Shown: piece by piece, positions 6,397 to 7,475 of the stretch
How positions within the stretch are numbered: position 1 is the first letter of the stretch
Layout: each line of letters begins with the position of its first letter
Origin: Alteromonadaceae bacterium
Lineage (GTDB): Bacteria > Pseudomonadota > Gammaproteobacteria > Pseudomonadales > Oleiphilaceae
Direction of reading: 5' to 3'
DNA length: 7,475 nt
NCBI GenBank assembly: GCA_013393545.1
Contig: JABXHG010000253.1
Coordinates: forward strand, 1 to 7,475
Program-made: the position numbers and the translations under genes
Notes under the pieces: generated by a model
What the model saw: the letters and a program-made list of their open reading frames with translations, nothing else
The model's database searches: none
What the model was told of the DNA's origin: nothing

Positions 6397-6528
6397 GTTC
6401 GTTCCCTGTGTATTATTTGTGCCTTACACTAGCAGTCCCGGTCAGGTTTCTCACTAACCTATTTGTTACAAAATATTGGCTTCTGAAATCTATGCACCCA
6501 CTCCCCATTAATAATATCTAAAACAAAC
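6397..6528. other. Upstream region of the M1-like peptidase, no further gene seen
   Basis: This is the left part of the 407-bp intergenic region. It must hold the minus-strand peptidase promoter, but no well-formed -35/-10 pair was found. A weak inverted repeat (AGGTT at 6444-6448 with AACCT at 6456-6460) is the only structure seen. The Fur-box-like site at 6537-6555 is about 140 bp from the peptidase start and might also influence it. The remainder of the gap (6529-6803) holds the small-RNA locus and the receptor promoter. Confidence 0.3.
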
Positions 6529-6557
6529 TTGCAAATAGTAATAATTCTCATTATGAT
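6529..6557 (+). promoter_or_regulatory. Sigma-70 promoter P1 of the candidate small RNA
   Basis: TTGCAA at 6529-6534 (four of six) and TATGAT at 6552-6557 (five of six) are separated by the ideal 17 bp. The predicted start is G6565, seven bases after the -10, and this is exactly the first base of the 5' hairpin described for the RNA. A Fur-box-like sequence fills the spacer, so binding would block RNA polymerase. Confidence 0.65.
6537..6555. promoter_or_regulatory. Fur box in promoter P1
   Basis: Read on the minus strand this 19-bp site is CATAATGAGAATTATTACT, matching the classic Fur consensus (GATAATGATAATCATTATC) at 14 of 19 positions by hand alignment. It overlaps the spacer and -10 of P1. 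Known biology: Fur with ferrous iron represses such promoters when iron is plentiful. Inference: the transcript starting at 6565 is made under iron starvation. Confidence 0.65.
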
Positions 6558-6564
6558 CTTCCCC

Positions 6565-6667
6565 GCAATTACTTAAGCACTCTTAAGTTTTGCTTTTACA
6601 GGTCTTTGCTTTTCCTCTCTCTGGAAGTGCAAATTTGTTCCCTAGCTTCGGCTAGGGAACTTTTTTT
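6565..6667 (+). ncRNA. Candidate Fur-repressed small RNA, about 103 nt
   Basis: No protein gene lies between promoter P1 and the terminator at 6637-6667: there is no ATG, and the only GTG (6627) lacks a spaced ribosome site. The sequence folds by inspection into three hairpins. SL1: GCAA (6565-6568) and ACTTAAG (6571-6577) pair with CTTAAGT (6582-6588) and TTGC (6590-6593) around a CACT loop. SL2: TTTGC (6605-6609) and TTCC (6612-6615) pair with GGAA (6623-6626) and GCAAA (6629-6633), exposing a UCUCUCU loop. SL3 is the terminator. A U-rich single-stranded linker (6594-6604) and the terminal U-run are what Hfq-binding RNAs usually show. Size, Fur control and terminator resemble RyhB or PrrF, but I see no primary-sequence match to them. 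Its neighbour is a siderophore receptor, which fits an iron-sparing role. The alternative is an attenuated leader of the receptor gene, less likely because that gene has its own Fur promoter. Confidence 0.6.
6637..6667 (+). terminator. Near-ideal intrinsic terminator with UUCG tetraloop
   Basis: GTTCCCTAGC at 6637-6646 pairs perfectly with GCTAGGGAAC at 6651-6660 around TTCG; the closing pair is C-G, giving the very stable cUUCGg tetraloop. Seven Ts follow immediately (6661-6667). On the minus strand the stem is followed by AAATTTGCAC, so it works rightward only. The next start codon on + is 137 bp further on, and no protein gene lies upstream on +, so it must end a non-coding transcript. Confidence 0.88.
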
Positions 6668-6746
6668 ACTAAGGCCACCTTCAACACACTCCAAAGCCCG
6701 CACACCACTGTATACAAATAAACTGAAAACTTATTTTAGCTTTATA

Positions 6747-6775
6747 TTGAAACGCAAATCATTCTCATTTATGAT
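6747..6775 (+). promoter_or_regulatory. Sigma-70 promoter P2 of the siderophore receptor with Fur box
   Basis: TTGAAA at 6747-6752 (five of six) and TATGAT at 6770-6775 (five of six) are 17 bp apart. Inside lies a Fur-box-like site at 6754-6772; on the minus strand its core AATGAGAATGATT differs from the usual AATGATAATCATT core at two positions (about 12 of 19 over the full site). Transcription should begin near 6782, leaving a leader of only about 20 nt before the ATG. This arrangement predicts iron-repressed expression of the receptor. Confidence 0.7.
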
Positions 6776-6803
6776 CCTCCTCCGACATTTCACGGGGGTA
6801 TCA

Positions 6804-7475
6804 ATGAAACTGACAAAATGCTTTATCGCACTGACTCTGGCCGGTATGACAAGCACACCACTACTGGCACAAGAGACACAAACAACAAAACCTGACACAA
6901 CTGAGGCTCACGAGAACATTGAGCACATTAACGTTAAGGGTCGTGCCCAAACGCTATACCGTCAGGACTCAAGCAGTGTTGCTACACGCACGAATACGCC
7001 CATTGAAGAAATTCCACAAAGCGTTCAGGTGCTGACCGAAGAACTCATGAAAGATCAGGCCGCCCGCCAAATAACCGATTTGTACCGCAGTATTAGTGGT
7101 GTGAATTCATTCAGTTACTCCACCATTACCTTCCGCGGTTTCCGTCAGGATGACATTTTCTATGACGGTGTTCGCGGTGACCCCTTTAACGGATTCGCCG
7201 TTCCGCAGTTATTCAACATTGGACAAATTCAGGTATTAAAAGGGCCTAGTGGCGCCATGTTCGGTAGCGGCCAGCCCGGCGGCGTTATCAACTATGTGAC
7301 TAAAAAGCCAACAGCAACAGCGGAGCGTTCCATTGAGCTGGGGCTCGGAAATTACGACTACAAACGCGGCTCTGTTGAACTAAGCGGTCCGCTCACAGAA
7401 GATGCTTCTCAGCGTTATCGCGCTGGTTACTACTACGACAACGAAAAACCGTTTCGCTATAACACCGAGCAAACC
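6804..7475 (+). CDS. TonB-dependent siderophore receptor (5' part)
   Basis: The first 224 codons are present and the gene continues beyond the window; family members are about 700-800 aa. A signal peptide (residues 1-22, cleavage after LLA) is followed by a TonB-box-like IEHINVKG at 39-46 and the plug domain: IPQSVQVL at 70-77, DLYRSISGV at 92-100, FRGFRQDDIFYDGVRG at 110-125, QVLKGPSGAMFGSGQPGG at 143-160 and VINYVTKKP at 161-169. The barrel begins with the LGLGNYDYKRGSVELSGPL stretch. These motifs are those of the ferrichrome/ferrioxamine/pyoverdine receptor class, which import Fe-siderophores across the outer membrane using TonB-ExbBD energy. The exact ligand cannot be read from the plug. 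No N-terminal signalling domain (FecA type) is present, so it is not a surface-signalling receptor. The ATG has GGGGG at 6794-6798, 5 nt upstream. Expression is predicted to be Fur-repressed. Confidence 0.92.
   Translation, partial: MKLTKCFIALTLAGMTSTPLLAQETQTTKPDTTEAHENIEHINVKGRAQTLYRQDSSSVATRTNTPIEEIPQSVQVLTEELMKDQAARQITDLYRSISGVNSFSYSTITFRGFRQDDIFYDGVRGDPFNGFAVPQLFNIGQIQVLKGPSGAMFGSGQPGGVINYVTKKPTATAERSIELGLGNYDYKRGSVELSGPLTEDASQRYRAGYYYDNEKPFRYNTEQT

Noticed and set aside
6565..6667. Identification of the small RNA as RyhB itself.
   Set aside because: The known RyhB core sequence could not be recognised; only promoter logic, size and terminator agree, so the name is not used.
6627..6680. 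GTG at 6627 as start of a small peptide read through the terminator.
   Set aside because: The GGA lies directly against the codon with no spacing, and the frame runs through the terminator stem with no protein-like features.
6776..6798. CCTCC upstream of the receptor able to pair with its GGGGG ribosome site, suggesting a translational switch.
   Set aside because: Most of the CCTCC lies at or before the predicted transcription start near 6782, so it would not be fully present in the mRNA.

Overview
The window reads as chromosomal DNA of a marine-type gammaproteobacterium, probably an Alteromonadales relative. This is inferred from moderate-to-low GC, the mix of families (a MLGLFKSDP-type small protein, a TonB siderophore receptor, secreted hydrolases) and Fur-type operators. 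No single marker fixes the genus. No transposase, integrase, tRNA, rRNA or CRISPR array was seen.

Layout from left to right: (1) the 3' end of an aspartyl-protease/PDZ gene on +, converging on (2) a glycerophosphodiesterase-like exported protein on -. (3) A DUF925-type nucleotidyltransferase-like gene and (4) a secreted serine alpha/beta hydrolase follow, also on -. After a 189-bp AT-rich divergent region come (5) a small zinc-ribbon membrane protein and (6) a six-bladed kelch lipoprotein on +, then (7) a 58-aa coiled-coil-like DUF6435-type protein on +. (8) An exported M1-like metallopeptidase lies on -. Finally, after a 407-bp intergenic region, (9) a TonB-dependent siderophore receptor begins on + and runs off the window.

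The most interesting part is the 407-bp region between the peptidase and the receptor. It holds two promoters of the same design (TTGCAA or TTGAAA, 17-bp spacer, TATGAT), each with a Fur-box-like sequence in the spacer. The right one drives the receptor. The left one drives no protein gene: it faces a stretch of about 103 bp that starts with a hairpin at the predicted start site, continues through a second hairpin with a CU-rich loop, and ends in a near-ideal intrinsic terminator (10-bp stem, UUCG loop, seven Ts). This looks like an undescribed iron-regulated small RNA, a possible counterpart of RyhB or PrrF, next to an iron-uptake receptor. No sequence resemblance to RyhB was recognised.

Other points of interest are the GDPD-like protein, which lacks most of the usual catalytic residues; a nucleotidyltransferase-like gene whose only start is a TTG touching an in-frame stop; and a strong minus-strand terminator placed so that the peptidase transcript could run antisense through the small 58-aa gene. 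Apart from the shared iron control at the right end, there is no sign that these genes form one pathway. Most look like independent envelope or periplasmic functions.
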